A DNA stretch of 39,532 nucleotides from JAOSJT01 sp035914695 (GCA_035914695.1 JAMIQH010000239.1:1-39532), one strand, 5' to 3'. Shown: positions 17,659-26,958, counted from the stretch's first letter. Program-made: numbers and translations. The notes: generated by a model not told the origin, from the sequence alone.

Positions 17659-18906
17659 TTGCCGAATGGCCTGCACGTCATCCTGCACAGGGACGGCTCC
17701 ATTCCCCTTGTCGCCGTGAATCTCTGGTATCATGTGGGATCGAAGAACGAGCACGAGGGCGAATCGGGCTTCGCGCATTTGTTCGAGCACATGATGTTTC
17801 AGGGCTCGGAGAACGTACCCGCCAACATGCATTTCCAGCATGTGCAAAGCGCGGGAGGCACGCTCAACGCCTCCACATCCTTCGATCGTACGAATTACTA
17901 CGAAACACTTCCCGCGCATCAGCTCGAACTCGGCTTGTGGCTGGAGGCCGATCGCATGCGCGCACTGGCGGTGACGGAGGAGAATCTCGAAAACCAGCGC
18001 GATGTGGTGATCGAGGAACGGCGCTCGCGCTACGACAATCAGCCCTACGGCACCATGCTGATCGAGCTGTTCGCCCGCGCTTACAAATTGCAGCCCTACA
18101 AGCATCCCACCATCGGTTCCATTGCCGACATTCGCGCCGCCACACTCGAGCACGTGCGGGCCTTTCACCGCATGTATTATCAACCGCGCAACGCCACCCT
18201 GTGCCTGGCGGGGGACTTCGACAGCAACGAGGCCTTCCGTCTCGTGGACAGGTACTTCGGCGACATTGTCGGCGACGATGTGGAGCTGTACAGGCCCTTC
18301 GTACACGAACCTCCGCAGAGCACGCAAATCCGTGATTACGTGTACGACAGCATTCCCCTGCCCGCATTGATGTTGGGCATGCATATTCCGGATATGAACC
18401 ATCGGGATTTCCTGCCGCTGGACGTGCTGTCGCAGATCCTCACCTCGGGCGAGAGTTCGCGTTTGCATCGCTCCTTCGTGTACGAAGCGCGCGTGGCGCA
18501 ATCCATTGTTTCCTACGCCTTCGATCTGGAAATGCCTGGATTGTTTCTCTTCCGCCTGATCGCACAGCAGGGCAAGTCGCCCGACATGCTCGAAACCATG
18601 CTCTGGCGTGAACTCGACGATGTGCGGCGCAATGGTGTGACGGAACGTGAATTGGAAAAGGCCAAGAACCGCATGGAGTCGAGCTTCGTGCACTCCATCA
18701 CCTCGCTGCAGTCCCGCGCCGACATGCTCAACACGTTTCGCGTGCTCTCGCGCGACGCGTCGTTGATCAACCGACAGCTCGAACATATTCGCGCGGTGAC
18801 ACTCGAAGACGTGCAACGCGTTGCTTCGACCTATCTCACCGAAAACAACACGACCTGTCTGTACTATTTGCCCTATCCGAAGCACCAATCCCGGGAGGGC
18901 GTATGA
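17659..18906 (+). CDS. M16-family zinc metalloprotease, catalytic subunit
   Basis: 415 residues from a TTG at 17659. This start is probably not the real one: the frame is open back to 17617 and the upstream codons read IDLTFEEFD, the normal first strand of this family, yet no ATG, GTG or TTG lies there. The inverted zinc motif HxxEH is intact (HLFEH, H40, E43, H44), with the downstream VVIEERR supplying the third ligand. No signal peptide is visible, so it may act in the cytoplasm unless the real N-terminus differs. Its stop overlaps the next M16 gene by 4 bp. The pair forms a two-subunit M16B-type protease that degrades peptides inside a closed chamber. Confidence 0.85.
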   Translation: MPNGLHVILHRDGSIPLVAVNLWYHVGSKNEHEGESGFAHLFEHMMFQGSENVPANMHFQHVQSAGGTLNASTSFDRTNYYETLPAHQLELGLWLEADRMRALAVTEENLENQRDVVIEERRSRYDNQPYGTMLIELFARAYKLQPYKHPTIGSIADIRAATLEHVRAFHRMYYQPRNATLCLAGDFDSNEAFRLVDRYFGDIVGDDVELYRPFVHEPPQSTQIRDYVYDSIPLPALMLGMHIPDMNHRDFLPLDVLSQILTSGESSRLHRSFVYEARVAQSIVSYAFDLEMPGLFLFRLIAQQGKSPDMLETMLWRELDDVRRNGVTERELEKAKNRMESSFVHSITSLQSRADMLNTFRVLSRDASLINRQLEHIRAVTLEDVQRVASTYLTENNTTCLYYLPYPKHQSREGV

Positions 18907-20303
18907 GTACGCAGCATGGAAGAGACGTGAAGCTTCCGCCCGCGCCGGGTGTGCCGAAGGATGTGACCTTCCCGGATTATCACGAGCAGGTGCTGGGCAA
19001 CGGTATGCGCGTTCTGGTGCATGCGCAGCGCACGCTGCCATTGGTGAACATGAATCTCGTGTTCCGTGGAGGTTCCAGCCACGACAGCGCGCTGGCCGGC
19101 CTCGCCTCCATGACGGGTGAGATGCTGATCAAAGGCACATCCACGCGTGGCGCGCAGGATATCGTCGAGTCCATCGAAGGCCGCGGCGGCAGTATCGGCA
19201 GTGGCGCGGGCTGGGACAGCATGTCCATAGGCATTACGCATCTGAGTCGACACACCGCGCATGCCATGGATGTGCTGGCGGATGTGGCGCGGCAGCCGGC
19301 GTTTCACGAGGAAGAGTTGCAGCGCATGCGCGAGCAGCGTTTGGCGGATATTCTCCAGGAAAAATCCAGCCCCGGCGTGCTGGCGTGGCAGCGCTTCTGC
19401 GCGGCGCTGTACGGCGGGCATCCCTACGGTGTGCCGCAGGACGGTGACGAGCGCAGCGTGGAGCGTATGACGGTGGACGATCTCCGGCGCGTGCATGCCG
19501 AGCGCTTTTTCCCCGGCAACGCATTTCTTCTGGTTGTGGGCGATGCGGATCCGGATGCCTTGCTGCGTCTGGCGGAGCAGCACTTTGGCGACTGGTCCGC
19601 GCGCGATGCGGTCATCGGTGACGATGCGCCTCCCACCGCGGCCGAGGAACGCGTAGTGCAGGTCGTGGATCGGCCGAATGCCGTGCAAACCTCCGTGGTG
19701 GTGGGGCATGGCGGCATCAGCCGCACCAGCGAGGATTACATTGCCGTGTCGGTGATGAACACGTTGTTCGGCGGATATTTCGGCTCGCGGCTCAATCTGA
19801 ATTTACGCGAAGACAAGGGCTACACCTACGGCGCGCATGCGCGCTTCGATGCGCGGCGTCACGCCGGTCCCTTCGCGGCGGGTGCCGAGGTGCGCAGCGA
19901 GATCACCGATCTCGCCATCGAGGAAATTCTTCGTGAGATGCATCGGCTGCGCGAAGAGCCAGTGTTGCCCGAGGAATTGGAGCACGTGCAACGCTATGTC
20001 ACCGGAAGCTTCCCGCTACAGATCGAAACGCCCACACAAGTGGCGCAGCGCATCATTTCCATCGAATTGTACGGACTCGGTAAAACCTGGTACAATCGCT
20101 TCAACAGTTCCGTGATGGCACTGACGCCGGAGCGGATACAGGAAAGCGCGCAACGCTATCTGCATCCCGACACCGCCGCCATTGTGGTGTCGGGTCGCGG
20201 CCAGCAATTGCGCAACACTCTCGAGCGTTTCGGCGCGGTGCAGGTGTACGACACCGACGGCGCCATCATCCCCGACGTTTCACCTCTGGCACAGGATTTA
20301 TGA
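18903..20303 (+). CDS. M16-family protein, non-catalytic partner subunit
   Basis: 466 residues. The ATG at 18903 overlaps the stop of the catalytic M16 gene, so the two are translationally coupled. Both M16 half-domains are present, but the position of HxxEH reads GLASMTGEML, so the zinc site is missing. The C-terminal half retains LREDKGYTYGAHARF, with the Arg-Tyr pair that binds substrate carboxylates in the non-catalytic half of M16 enzymes. This fits the known division of labour in heterodimeric M16B proteases: one subunit cuts, the other holds the peptide. Its own stop overlaps the MoxR start by 4 bp. Confidence 0.87.
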   Translation: MSTQHGRDVKLPPAPGVPKDVTFPDYHEQVLGNGMRVLVHAQRTLPLVNMNLVFRGGSSHDSALAGLASMTGEMLIKGTSTRGAQDIVESIEGRGGSIGSGAGWDSMSIGITHLSRHTAHAMDVLADVARQPAFHEEELQRMREQRLADILQEKSSPGVLAWQRFCAALYGGHPYGVPQDGDERSVERMTVDDLRRVHAERFFPGNAFLLVVGDADPDALLRLAEQHFGDWSARDAVIGDDAPPTAAEERVVQVVDRPNAVQTSVVVGHGGISRTSEDYIAVSVMNTLFGGYFGSRLNLNLREDKGYTYGAHARFDARRHAGPFAAGAEVRSEITDLAIEEILREMHRLREEPVLPEELEHVQRYVTGSFPLQIETPTQVAQRIISIELYGLGKTWYNRFNSSVMALTPERIQESAQRYLHPDTAAIVVSGRGQQLRNTLERFGAVQVYDTDGAIIPDVSPLAQDL

Positions 20304-21298
20304 CAGCTCAACCGAAATATCAGGACGACGTACAGGCCGTGGCGGCGCTCAGTGAAACGCATGCCCGGCTCAAGAAGGAAATCGGCAAGGTGATTATCGG
20401 ACAGGAGGCAATCGTCGAGCAATTGCTCACGGCCCTGCTGGCCAAAGGCCACTGTCTGTTGGTGGGAGTGCCGGGTCTGGCGAAAACCCTGCTCATCAAA
20501 ACGCTGGCCGAAGTCATCGACCTGTCCTTCAGCCGCATACAGTTCACGCCCGATCTCATGCCGAGCGACATCACCGGAACGGAAATCATCGAGGACGACC
20601 GCAGCACGGGCAGCAAGGCCTTCCGTTTCGTGAAAGGTCCCATTTTTGCAAATATCGTCCTTGCCGACGAAATCAACCGTACTCCTCCGAAAACACAAAG
20701 CGCGTTGCTGGAGGCCATGCAGGAGTACAACGTCACCGCGGCTGGCACGCGCTACGTGTTGCAGGAACCCTTCTTCGTGCTTGCCACGCAGAATCCCATC
20801 GAGCAGGAGGGAACCTATCCCTTGCCCGAAGCCCAGCTCGATCGCTTCATGTTCAACCTCTGGCTCGATTACCCCTCACGCCAGGAGGAGGAACGCATTG
20901 TGAAGCAAACCACCAGTCCGCTCACCGCTTCGCTCTCGACGGTGCTTACCGGCGAGGATGTGGTGTATTTCCAGGATCTGGTGCGTCGTGTGCCGGTGGC
21001 GGATCATGTCATTTCCTACGCTGTGGGACTGGTGACGCGCACGCGCCCCACCGAAGAGGGCGCGCCGCAATTCATCAAGGATTGGATTCGCTGGGGTGCC
21101 GGTCCGCGTGCCTCGCAGTACCTGATTCTCGGCGCCAAGACGCGCGCCATTCTCGCCGGCCGCGCCATGCCCGATGTGGATGACGTGAAAGCCGTGGCCC
21201 GTCCCGTGCTGCGCCATCGCATCGTGCAAAACTTCAACGCCGAAGCCGAAGGCGTGACAACAATTCAGATTATCGATCGACTGCTCCAGGAAGGCTGA
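20300..21298 (+). CDS. MoxR-family AAA+ ATPase
   Basis: 332 residues; the ATG overlaps the M16 partner gene by 4 bp. MoxR ATPases act as chaperones that remodel or load metal into partner proteins, often together with VWA-domain proteins. Visible motifs are a Walker A variant GVPGLAKT (56-63), Walker B IVLADEINR with the ADE core at 122-124, the ATQNPIEQEGTYPLPEAQLDRF segment containing sensor 1 and the arginine finger, and the C-terminal lid (GAGPRASQYLILGAK). A VWA protein is encoded two genes downstream, but the DUF58 gene that usually accompanies MoxR is absent. Confidence 0.92.
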   Translation: MTAQPKYQDDVQAVAALSETHARLKKEIGKVIIGQEAIVEQLLTALLAKGHCLLVGVPGLAKTLLIKTLAEVIDLSFSRIQFTPDLMPSDITGTEIIEDDRSTGSKAFRFVKGPIFANIVLADEINRTPPKTQSALLEAMQEYNVTAAGTRYVLQEPFFVLATQNPIEQEGTYPLPEAQLDRFMFNLWLDYPSRQEEERIVKQTTSPLTASLSTVLTGEDVVYFQDLVRRVPVADHVISYAVGLVTRTRPTEEGAPQFIKDWIRWGAGPRASQYLILGAKTRAILAGRAMPDVDDVKAVARPVLRHRIVQNFNAEAEGVTTIQIIDRLLQEG

Positions 21299-21310
21299 CA
21301 AGGAGGTCGC

Positions 21311-23239
21311 ATGCGTCGCTTCGCTTTCGTGTATGTGAGTGTGGCCCTGCTGTTCGTGGCGGGTATGTCCGCTCATGCGCAGCAGCGGCATTGGGTGTTT
21401 TTTACCGACAGAGGCACGGCCAGCGGTATGGACGCGCCTCCTCCGGCAGCGTACATCGGCGCGTTGGAACGTGCCGGAGCGGTGACGCATGTGCGTTCGC
21501 GGTGGTTCAACGCCGTGAGTGTCTCCGCCGACCACAACGCGCTCGCGGCCATACGCGCATTGCCCTTTGTTTCTTCGGTGGAATCGGTACGACGCTATCG
21601 TCTGCCGAAGGTGGAAGCCGCCCCGGCCTTGCCCAAGGCACGGACGACGCAAGGGTATGGACTTGACTATGGTTTTTCACTCGAACAGGTGGAAATGATC
21701 AACGTGCCGCGCGTGCACGACATCTGGATCGACGGTACGGACATCATGGTGGGCATGTTGGATAATGGCTACCGCTGGCGCGGTCACGAGGCCTTTGCGA
21801 TGAGCAACATCGTGGCAGAGCTGGATGTGATCAACGGCGATTCGCTCACGGAAAACGAAGCCGGTGATCCCGCCGGACAGGACAGTCACGGCACGCTCAC
21901 CTTCTCGGCGCTGGGTGGCTTCAAGCAGGGGCAGCTCATCGGTCCGGCGTTCAATGCGGCATTCTTGTTGGCGAAAACCGAAGTCAACGGTTCGGAGACG
22001 CAGATCGAGGAGGATTACTGGGTGGAAGGTCTGGAATGGCTGGAATCGCGGGGCGCGCGCATCGTCAGCGCTTCGCTGGGCTATCTGGACTGGGACGACG
22101 GCACCATGTACAGTTGGGAGAGCGGCGATCTGGACGGTCGCACGGCAGTCACCACCAGGGCGGCCGTCGAGGCGGCGAAGCGCGGCATTCTGCTCGTGAC
22201 AGCCATGGGCAACGAAGGAAGCGCGACCGGGACGATCATCGCGCCGGCCGATGCCGATTCCGTGATTTCCGTTGGCGCTGTAACGTATCAGGGCGGTGTC
22301 GCGGGATTCAGCTCCAGCGGGCCCACCAGCGACAATCGCATCAAACCCGACATCTGCGCTCCCGGCGTGCAGGTGTACAGCGCCAGCCGTTACGGAGGCA
22401 ATTCCTATGAACGCAGCAACGGCACGTCGCTGGCCACGCCACTGGCTGCTGGCGTCGCGGCGCTTGTACGTTCGGCGCGTCCGGAACTCACGCCCGTGCA
22501 GGTGCGCGATGCGCTTCGCGCCACCGCCGACAACACGGCACAGCCCGACAATCGTCGCGGTTGGGGACTGATCGACGCATGGGATGCCGTGCTGTATCAC
22601 GGCATGGTGATCAGCACGAATCCGAAGATTTTTTATGCGGGTGGTGCCAGCACCATCATGGCCTGGGTTGTTTCGCCACATGCCATCAATGGCGCCGTCA
22701 CGCTCTCGTACAATGCAGGCGGCAGCAGGGGAACGGTGACCATGACGCGCGTCGCCCCGCACAGTGCCGAGGGACTCGGCTCCGGCTCCGGACTGTACTC
22801 CGGCGAGGTGCCGGCATTCCAGCAGGGCACCGTCGTGGAGTTTTCCATTGCCGCTACGGACAGTCGCGAAACGCGCACCTCACCGTACGGTGCGCCCGCG
22901 CGCAACCATCGCTTCACTGTGGGCGAGAGCCGCACGCTGGGCGCCGAGGGCATGCTGCCCGCAAACTTCTCGCTCGAGCAGAGTTTCCCGAATCCAACGC
23001 ACACCGTTGACGGCACGCAGGTCACCATCCGTTACGGCGTTCCCATGCCCGGCGCGCGGGTCACCCTCATGCTGCACGATGCGCTTGGCCGCGCGGTGCG
23101 CACCATCGCCACCGGCGAAAAAAGCGCGGGCACGTACAGCGCCGTGATCAATGTGGCGGATATGGCGACCGGTGCGTACTACTACAGTCTTTCCTCCGGC
23201 GATACGCGCATCTATAGGCGCATACTGATCGTGAGGTGA
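21311..23239 (+). CDS. secreted subtilisin-like (S8) protease with type IX secretion sorting domain
   Basis: 642 residues. The ATG at 21311 follows a perfect AGGAGG site 12 bp after the MoxR stop. Signal peptide MRRFAFVYVSVALLFVAGMSAHA. The triad is Asp151 (VGMLDNG), His193 (DSHGT) and Ser373 (NGTSLATP), with the oxyanion Asn301 (GNEG). After the catalytic domain (about 135-430) there is a beta-sandwich region, then a C-terminal sorting domain from about residue 549 (FSLEQSFPNP ... VTIRYGVP ... GAYYYSLSSG ... RRILIVR) typical of T9SS cargo. It should cross the outer membrane through the type IX system and be released or attached to the surface. Its place between MoxR and the VWA gene is unusual. 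Confidence 0.92.
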   Translation: MRRFAFVYVSVALLFVAGMSAHAQQRHWVFFTDRGTASGMDAPPPAAYIGALERAGAVTHVRSRWFNAVSVSADHNALAAIRALPFVSSVESVRRYRLPKVEAAPALPKARTTQGYGLDYGFSLEQVEMINVPRVHDIWIDGTDIMVGMLDNGYRWRGHEAFAMSNIVAELDVINGDSLTENEAGDPAGQDSHGTLTFSALGGFKQGQLIGPAFNAAFLLAKTEVNGSETQIEEDYWVEGLEWLESRGARIVSASLGYLDWDDGTMYSWESGDLDGRTAVTTRAAVEAAKRGILLVTAMGNEGSATGTIIAPADADSVISVGAVTYQGGVAGFSSSGPTSDNRIKPDICAPGVQVYSASRYGGNSYERSNGTSLATPLAAGVAALVRSARPELTPVQVRDALRATADNTAQPDNRRGWGLIDAWDAVLYHGMVISTNPKIFYAGGASTIMAWVVSPHAINGAVTLSYNAGGSRGTVTMTRVAPHSAEGLGSGSGLYSGEVPAFQQGTVVEFSIAATDSRETRTSPYGAPARNHRFTVGESRTLGAEGMLPANFSLEQSFPNPTHTVDGTQVTIRYGVPMPGARVTLMLHDALGRAVRTIATGEKSAGTYSAVINVADMATGAYYYSLSSGDTRIYRRILIVR

Positions 23240-23249
23240 TGCCTTCGGT

Positions 23250-25424
23250 ATGAACATGATTCTGGCATTCTCCTCCATCGCGCTTTCCTTCTCGGCCAGC
23301 GTGCTGCTGTTGCTCGCGCTCATCCTCGTGGCTGTGGCGGTGAGTTGGTGGACGTATCGACGCACTGTCCCCGACATCACACCGCGGCGCAAGGCCTTGC
23401 TGATCACGCTGCGCTCGCTGGCGCTGGCGGTGTTGTTGTTTCTGCTCTTCGAACCCGTGCTCAACCTCCAGCACAGCGAGGTGCTGCCTCCACGCGTGGC
23501 GGTAGTGGTGGACGATTCGCGCAGCATGACGGTGGAAGACGCCGGTGTGCAACGTGCGGCGAAGTTGCGGGAGTTTATCGCGTCTTCGGCCTACACGTCT
23601 CTCGCGGGTGAGGGCGAGTTGAAGCCGTATCTCTTTGCGGGCAAGCTGTTTCCCATGCAGGCGCTCACTCCCGATTCGCTCGCGTTCAACGGCGCGGAGA
23701 CGGACATCAGCCGTGCGTTGCAGGGCGCGTACGACGACAATGTGAATGGCAATCTCGCGGCTGTGGTGTTGGTGACCGACGGTGTGTACACCAGCGGAAA
23801 AAATCCCCTGTACGCGGCGCGTGCGCTTGGAGTGCCGGTTCACGTGTTGGCCGTGGGCGATTCCACGGAGAAAAAGGATGTGCTGGTCAGCCGCGTGCTC
23901 GCCAATTCCATCGCCTACGTCGAGAGCAGCATACCGGTGGACGCCACCATTCGCAGTGCCGGGTATGAGAGCGGACGCGCGCGCGTAACGCTGCTCGAAG
24001 GCGGCAACACTGTGGGGAGCGCGGCGGTGGATCTGCGCCCCGGTGTGAACGAGTATCCGCTGTCCTTTTCCTGGGAGCCGCGTGGCGAAGGCGTGAAAAA
24101 ATTGACCGTGCGTGTAGAAGCCCTGCCCGGCGAGCTCACCGCGGCGAACAACAGCAAGACCATGTACGTGAAGGTGCTGAAAAGCCGCATGAACATCGTC
24201 CTGCTTGCTGCCGCACCCGGTCCCGATGTTTCGCTGGTGCAGCGAGAGCTGCGCAAAGACAAAAACATCGCCACCGCGCTCTTTGTCCAGAAAGCCGCGG
24301 GCGCGTGGTACGACAAGCGCCCGACACAGGAGCAGCTCGCGGCGGCCGACTGCATCATACTCATCGGTTTCCCGGTGGCGCAGGAGGATATGCCCGTGCT
24401 GCGCGCCGTGGCGGACGCGGCAGAGAAACGCGCCGTGCCCGTGATGCACATTCCATCGCGCGCCACAAACTTCACCCTGCTCAAACAGGGTCTCGATGCC
24501 CTGCTGCCCTACGATGTGCTCAAGACGCGCAACGAGGAGGTGGAAGTATTTTTTGTGCCGGGCGCGGAGGCGCGGCTCAATCCCGTGATGTCCACCGGCA
24601 TCGCCGCCGAAGTGTGGGGCAAATTGCCTCCGTTGTTCAAAACCGAAAGCAGCTTCAAAGCACGCGCGGGCGCACAGGTGCTGGGCACCATGAGTTTGAA
24701 TTCCATCACCTTCAACGAACCACTGCTCCTGCAGCGTCGTGTGGGTCGTGGCAAAATGATTGCATGGACGGGCTACGGCCTCTGGCGCTGGCAGCTCGCC
24801 TTCGATGTGGCGCAGGGGAGTGTGCCGGAAATGCTGCTTTCGAACAGCATCCGCTGGCTCACCACGCGCGATGACGACAAACGCGTACGCATCCGTCCCG
24901 CGCGCGAGTTTTTCGACAGCGGCGAGAATGTGGAATTGCTTGCGCAGGTGTACAACGAGAGCTACGAGCCCGTGGACAATGCCACGGTGACCGTGAAGGT
25001 GCGCCAGGCGGAGGACGAACGCGAACTGGTGCTGTCGCCGCAGGGATCGGGTCGCTACATCGGCAGTCTCGATCTCGGCCGGGAGGGCGATTACTCCTAC
25101 AGCGGCGTGGCCGCGCTCGACGGCAAGGAATTGGGGAGCGACAATGGGCGCTTCAGTGTGGGTGAACTGAACATCGAATTTCAGGATACCCGCATGAACA
25201 ACATCCTTCTCCGGCAAATCGCCGCAAGCACAGGCGGCAGCTATCTCACGTTGGACGAAGCATCGTCGCTGCCCGCGCTTGTGGGAGAGCACGAACGTTT
25301 CGCGCCCACCGAGCGCGCGAGAAAAGAGGACGTGCAACTCTGGAACCTTCTCTGGTTGCTCGGCGCGGCCATCGTCCTCTTCGCCACAGAGTGGTACATC
25401 AGGAAGCAGGCGGGCCTGGTCTGA
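23250..25424 (+). CDS. membrane VWA-domain protein, BatA-like, with amidotransferase-like middle domain
   Basis: 724 residues; it starts 10 bp after the subtilase stop, with AGGTG upstream. Two N-terminal membrane helices (about 12-34 and 48-70) are followed by a von Willebrand A domain with an intact MIDAS DxSxS (DDSRS, D88, S90, S92). Around residues 315-450 the pattern MNIVLLAAAPGPD ... CIILIGFP resembles a class I glutamine-amidotransferase-like fold without a catalytic Cys that I can identify. The C-terminus has a further helix (WNLLWLLGAAIVLFATEW). Topology predicts a large periplasmic part. MoxR-VWA pairs are thought to act in envelope protein assembly, and this is the likely MoxR partner. 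Confidence 0.8.
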   Translation: MNMILAFSSIALSFSASVLLLLALILVAVAVSWWTYRRTVPDITPRRKALLITLRSLALAVLLFLLFEPVLNLQHSEVLPPRVAVVVDDSRSMTVEDAGVQRAAKLREFIASSAYTSLAGEGELKPYLFAGKLFPMQALTPDSLAFNGAETDISRALQGAYDDNVNGNLAAVVLVTDGVYTSGKNPLYAARALGVPVHVLAVGDSTEKKDVLVSRVLANSIAYVESSIPVDATIRSAGYESGRARVTLLEGGNTVGSAAVDLRPGVNEYPLSFSWEPRGEGVKKLTVRVEALPGELTAANNSKTMYVKVLKSRMNIVLLAAAPGPDVSLVQRELRKDKNIATALFVQKAAGAWYDKRPTQEQLAAADCIILIGFPVAQEDMPVLRAVADAAEKRAVPVMHIPSRATNFTLLKQGLDALLPYDVLKTRNEEVEVFFVPGAEARLNPVMSTGIAAEVWGKLPPLFKTESSFKARAGAQVLGTMSLNSITFNEPLLLQRRVGRGKMIAWTGYGLWRWQLAFDVAQGSVPEMLLSNSIRWLTTRDDDKRVRIRPAREFFDSGENVELLAQVYNESYEPVDNATVTVKVRQAEDERELVLSPQGSGRYIGSLDLGREGDYSYSGVAALDGKELGSDNGRFSVGELNIEFQDTRMNNILLRQIAASTGGSYLTLDEASSLPALVGEHERFAPTERARKEDVQLWNLLWLLGAAIVLFATEWYIRKQAGLV

Positions 25425-25429
25425 TCGCG

Positions 25430-25468
25430 GCGCGTTGATGTTGCTCCGACAGCGGAGACGGAACGCGC
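25430..25468. terminator. interrupted hairpin between convergent genes
   Basis: Outer arms GCGCGTT (25430-25436) and AACGCGC (25462-25468) enclose an inner stem CTCCG/CGGAG (25444-25448, 25453-25457). There is no T-tract. It lies between the VWA gene (+) and cbiO (-). Confidence 0.35.
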
Positions 25469-25492
25469 TGCACCCTCATCCCGCTACGCAGC

Positions 25493-26260
25493 TCATGCGC
25501 CACTCCGCCACGCGACGTGCCCGAGCGGGAGTTCCAGACCATGCGTTCGCAACAGAGTTTCATCCAATAAAAGATGTGGGGCAGGACCGTCGGCCATAAT
25601 CCGCCGGTGCAGCAGCAATACGCGCGAGCAGGTGTCGAGGGCGAAATCCAGATCGTGCGTGGCGAGCAGCATGGTATCGTCGTGGCGATCATTGATCCAC
25701 CGGATCAGCGCGCGACGGCTGCGCGGATCGAGGTTGCTCGTGGGTTCGTCCATGAGCAGGATGGATGGCCGCATGGCCAGCACTCCGGCGATAGCCGCGA
25801 GACGGCGCTCACCGAAGCTGAGGTGGAAGGGACTCCGCGTGCCGCTGGCCCGCAGTCCCACGGCATCCAGGGCCATACGCACGCGCTCGTCAACCTCTTC
25901 GGTCGATAAGCCAAGCGCGCGAGGACCGAAGGCCACATCTTCGGCGATGGTTGGCGCGAACAGTTGATCGTCGGGATTCTGAAACACCAGACCCACCCGC
26001 GAGCGCAGGACGTGCTGCGTCGCTTCACTCCGCGCAACGCCTTCGATACTCAGCTCGCCGCTGAATCCTTGCACTCCCGCCACGGCGCGCAGCAACGTGC
26101 TTTTTCCCGCGCCATTGGGACCGACCAGCGCCACCCGCTCGCCGTGCGCGATGGAAAATGTCACGTCTGCGAGCACCTCCGGTCCATCGGGATATGCGCT
26201 GCGCAGGCCGTGGCAATGAATGGCCGCCGGAGTCGCGTCTTCTCTTCCCGCAGTCACCAT
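25493..26260 (-). CDS. cbiO: ECF transporter ATPase (CbiO/NikO type)
   Basis: 255 residues from the ATG at 26260, overlapping the end of cbiQ by 7 bp; the open frame upstream is only the shadow of cbiQ. Motifs: Walker A GPNGAGKS (47-54), the Q-loop VFQNPDDQLFAPT characteristic of energy-coupling-factor ATPases, signature LSFGE (147-151), Walker B ILLMDEPTSNLD (167-178) and the H-loop His202. It powers uptake of a transition metal (nickel or cobalt) through CbiQ. A single ATPase implies a homodimer. nikR in the same operon points to nickel. Confidence 0.92.
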   Translation of the reverse strand: MVTAGREDATPAAIHCHGLRSAYPDGPEVLADVTFSIAHGERVALVGPNGAGKSTLLRAVAGVQGFSGELSIEGVARSEATQHVLRSRVGLVFQNPDDQLFAPTIAEDVAFGPRALGLSTEEVDERVRMALDAVGLRASGTRSPFHLSFGERRLAAIAGVLAMRPSILLMDEPTSNLDPRSRRALIRWINDRHDDTMLLATHDLDFALDTCSRVLLLHRRIMADGPAPHLLLDETLLRTHGLELPLGHVAWRSGA

Positions 26261-26958
26261 AGCAGGACTCCCGAGCAGAGAGCGACCGCAATGATCAGGA
26301 GCGAAGTATCCATTAAATGCCACGACGGCGCGGTATCGCAGGGAATATTCCCGTCGAATCCCCGCAGCAGCATGGCGTCGCCCAGGCGGTCGCCACGGCG
26401 CACCGCGCGCAGCAGCAAGGTGGTGGCCATGCTGCGCGCCACGAACAGCCGTAGGGGTACGCCGAGCGCGACTGAACGCGCCCGCACCGCGTCGCGCATG
26501 CGAAGCGCTTCGCCACCAAAGAGCACGACGTAACGTTCGCTGAGCCAGAGTACGGAAGGCAGCACCGCCGGTATGCGCAGCGCTTGCAACACCGGCACCA
26601 GTGCACGCAGGGGAACAGCGAGTCCGAACAGCAGCGAAGCAGCGGCGATCATGAGCATGCGTCCGGTCAGCACCGCCGCCTCCGTCAACGCAGGAGAGTC
26701 GACGCCGCGCAGGATGAGTACCGAGATGCCAATGCCCACGGACATCGGCAACACAAGCAGCAGACGCTTGAGGAGTCGATTGTGCAGTTTCAACGCTGCA
26801 GCCGCGCCGATCATCGTGCCCGCAAACAGAAGCATGCGGGCATCGAATGCGGCCGTGCTTATGGTCGCAACCGTGCAAATCAAGGCGAAGCCCGCGGCGA
26901 GCGGATGCGGCGCGGCTGTGTCGGGAGATGGCTGCTCCCCGAAGCTCATCGCTGTCAT
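26254..26958 (-). CDS. cbiQ: ECF transporter transmembrane component (CbiQ/NikQ type)
   Basis: 234 residues with about five hydrophobic segments. The coupling region contains the two short Arg-containing motifs of EcfT proteins (AVRARS and AMLLRGFDG), which contact the ATPase. Its start overlaps the nikR stop by 4 bp and its end overlaps cbiO. The substrate-binding component (CbiM/NikM, CbiN/NikN) is not encoded here, so it must be elsewhere or the module is incomplete. Confidence 0.87.
   Translation of the reverse strand: MTAMSFGEQPSPDTAAPHPLAAGFALICTVATISTAAFDARMLLFAGTMIGAAAALKLHNRLLKRLLLVLPMSVGIGISVLILRGVDSPALTEAAVLTGRMLMIAAASLLFGLAVPLRALVPVLQALRIPAVLPSVLWLSERYVVLFGGEALRMRDAVRARSVALGVPLRLFVARSMATTLLLRAVRRGDRLGDAMLLRGFDGNIPCDTAPSWHLMDTSLLIIAVALCSGVLLW

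Noticed and set aside
15892..19041. 1049-codon open frame on the - strand opposite the foldase and M16 genes
   Set aside because: It is antisense to three well-identified genes, its translation is low-complexity and resembles no family. Long antisense frames are expected in GC-rich DNA.
26261..26878. N-terminal extension of the CbiO frame
   Set aside because: It reads cbiQ out of frame and has no similarity to ABC proteins. The ATG at 26260 gives the normal length.
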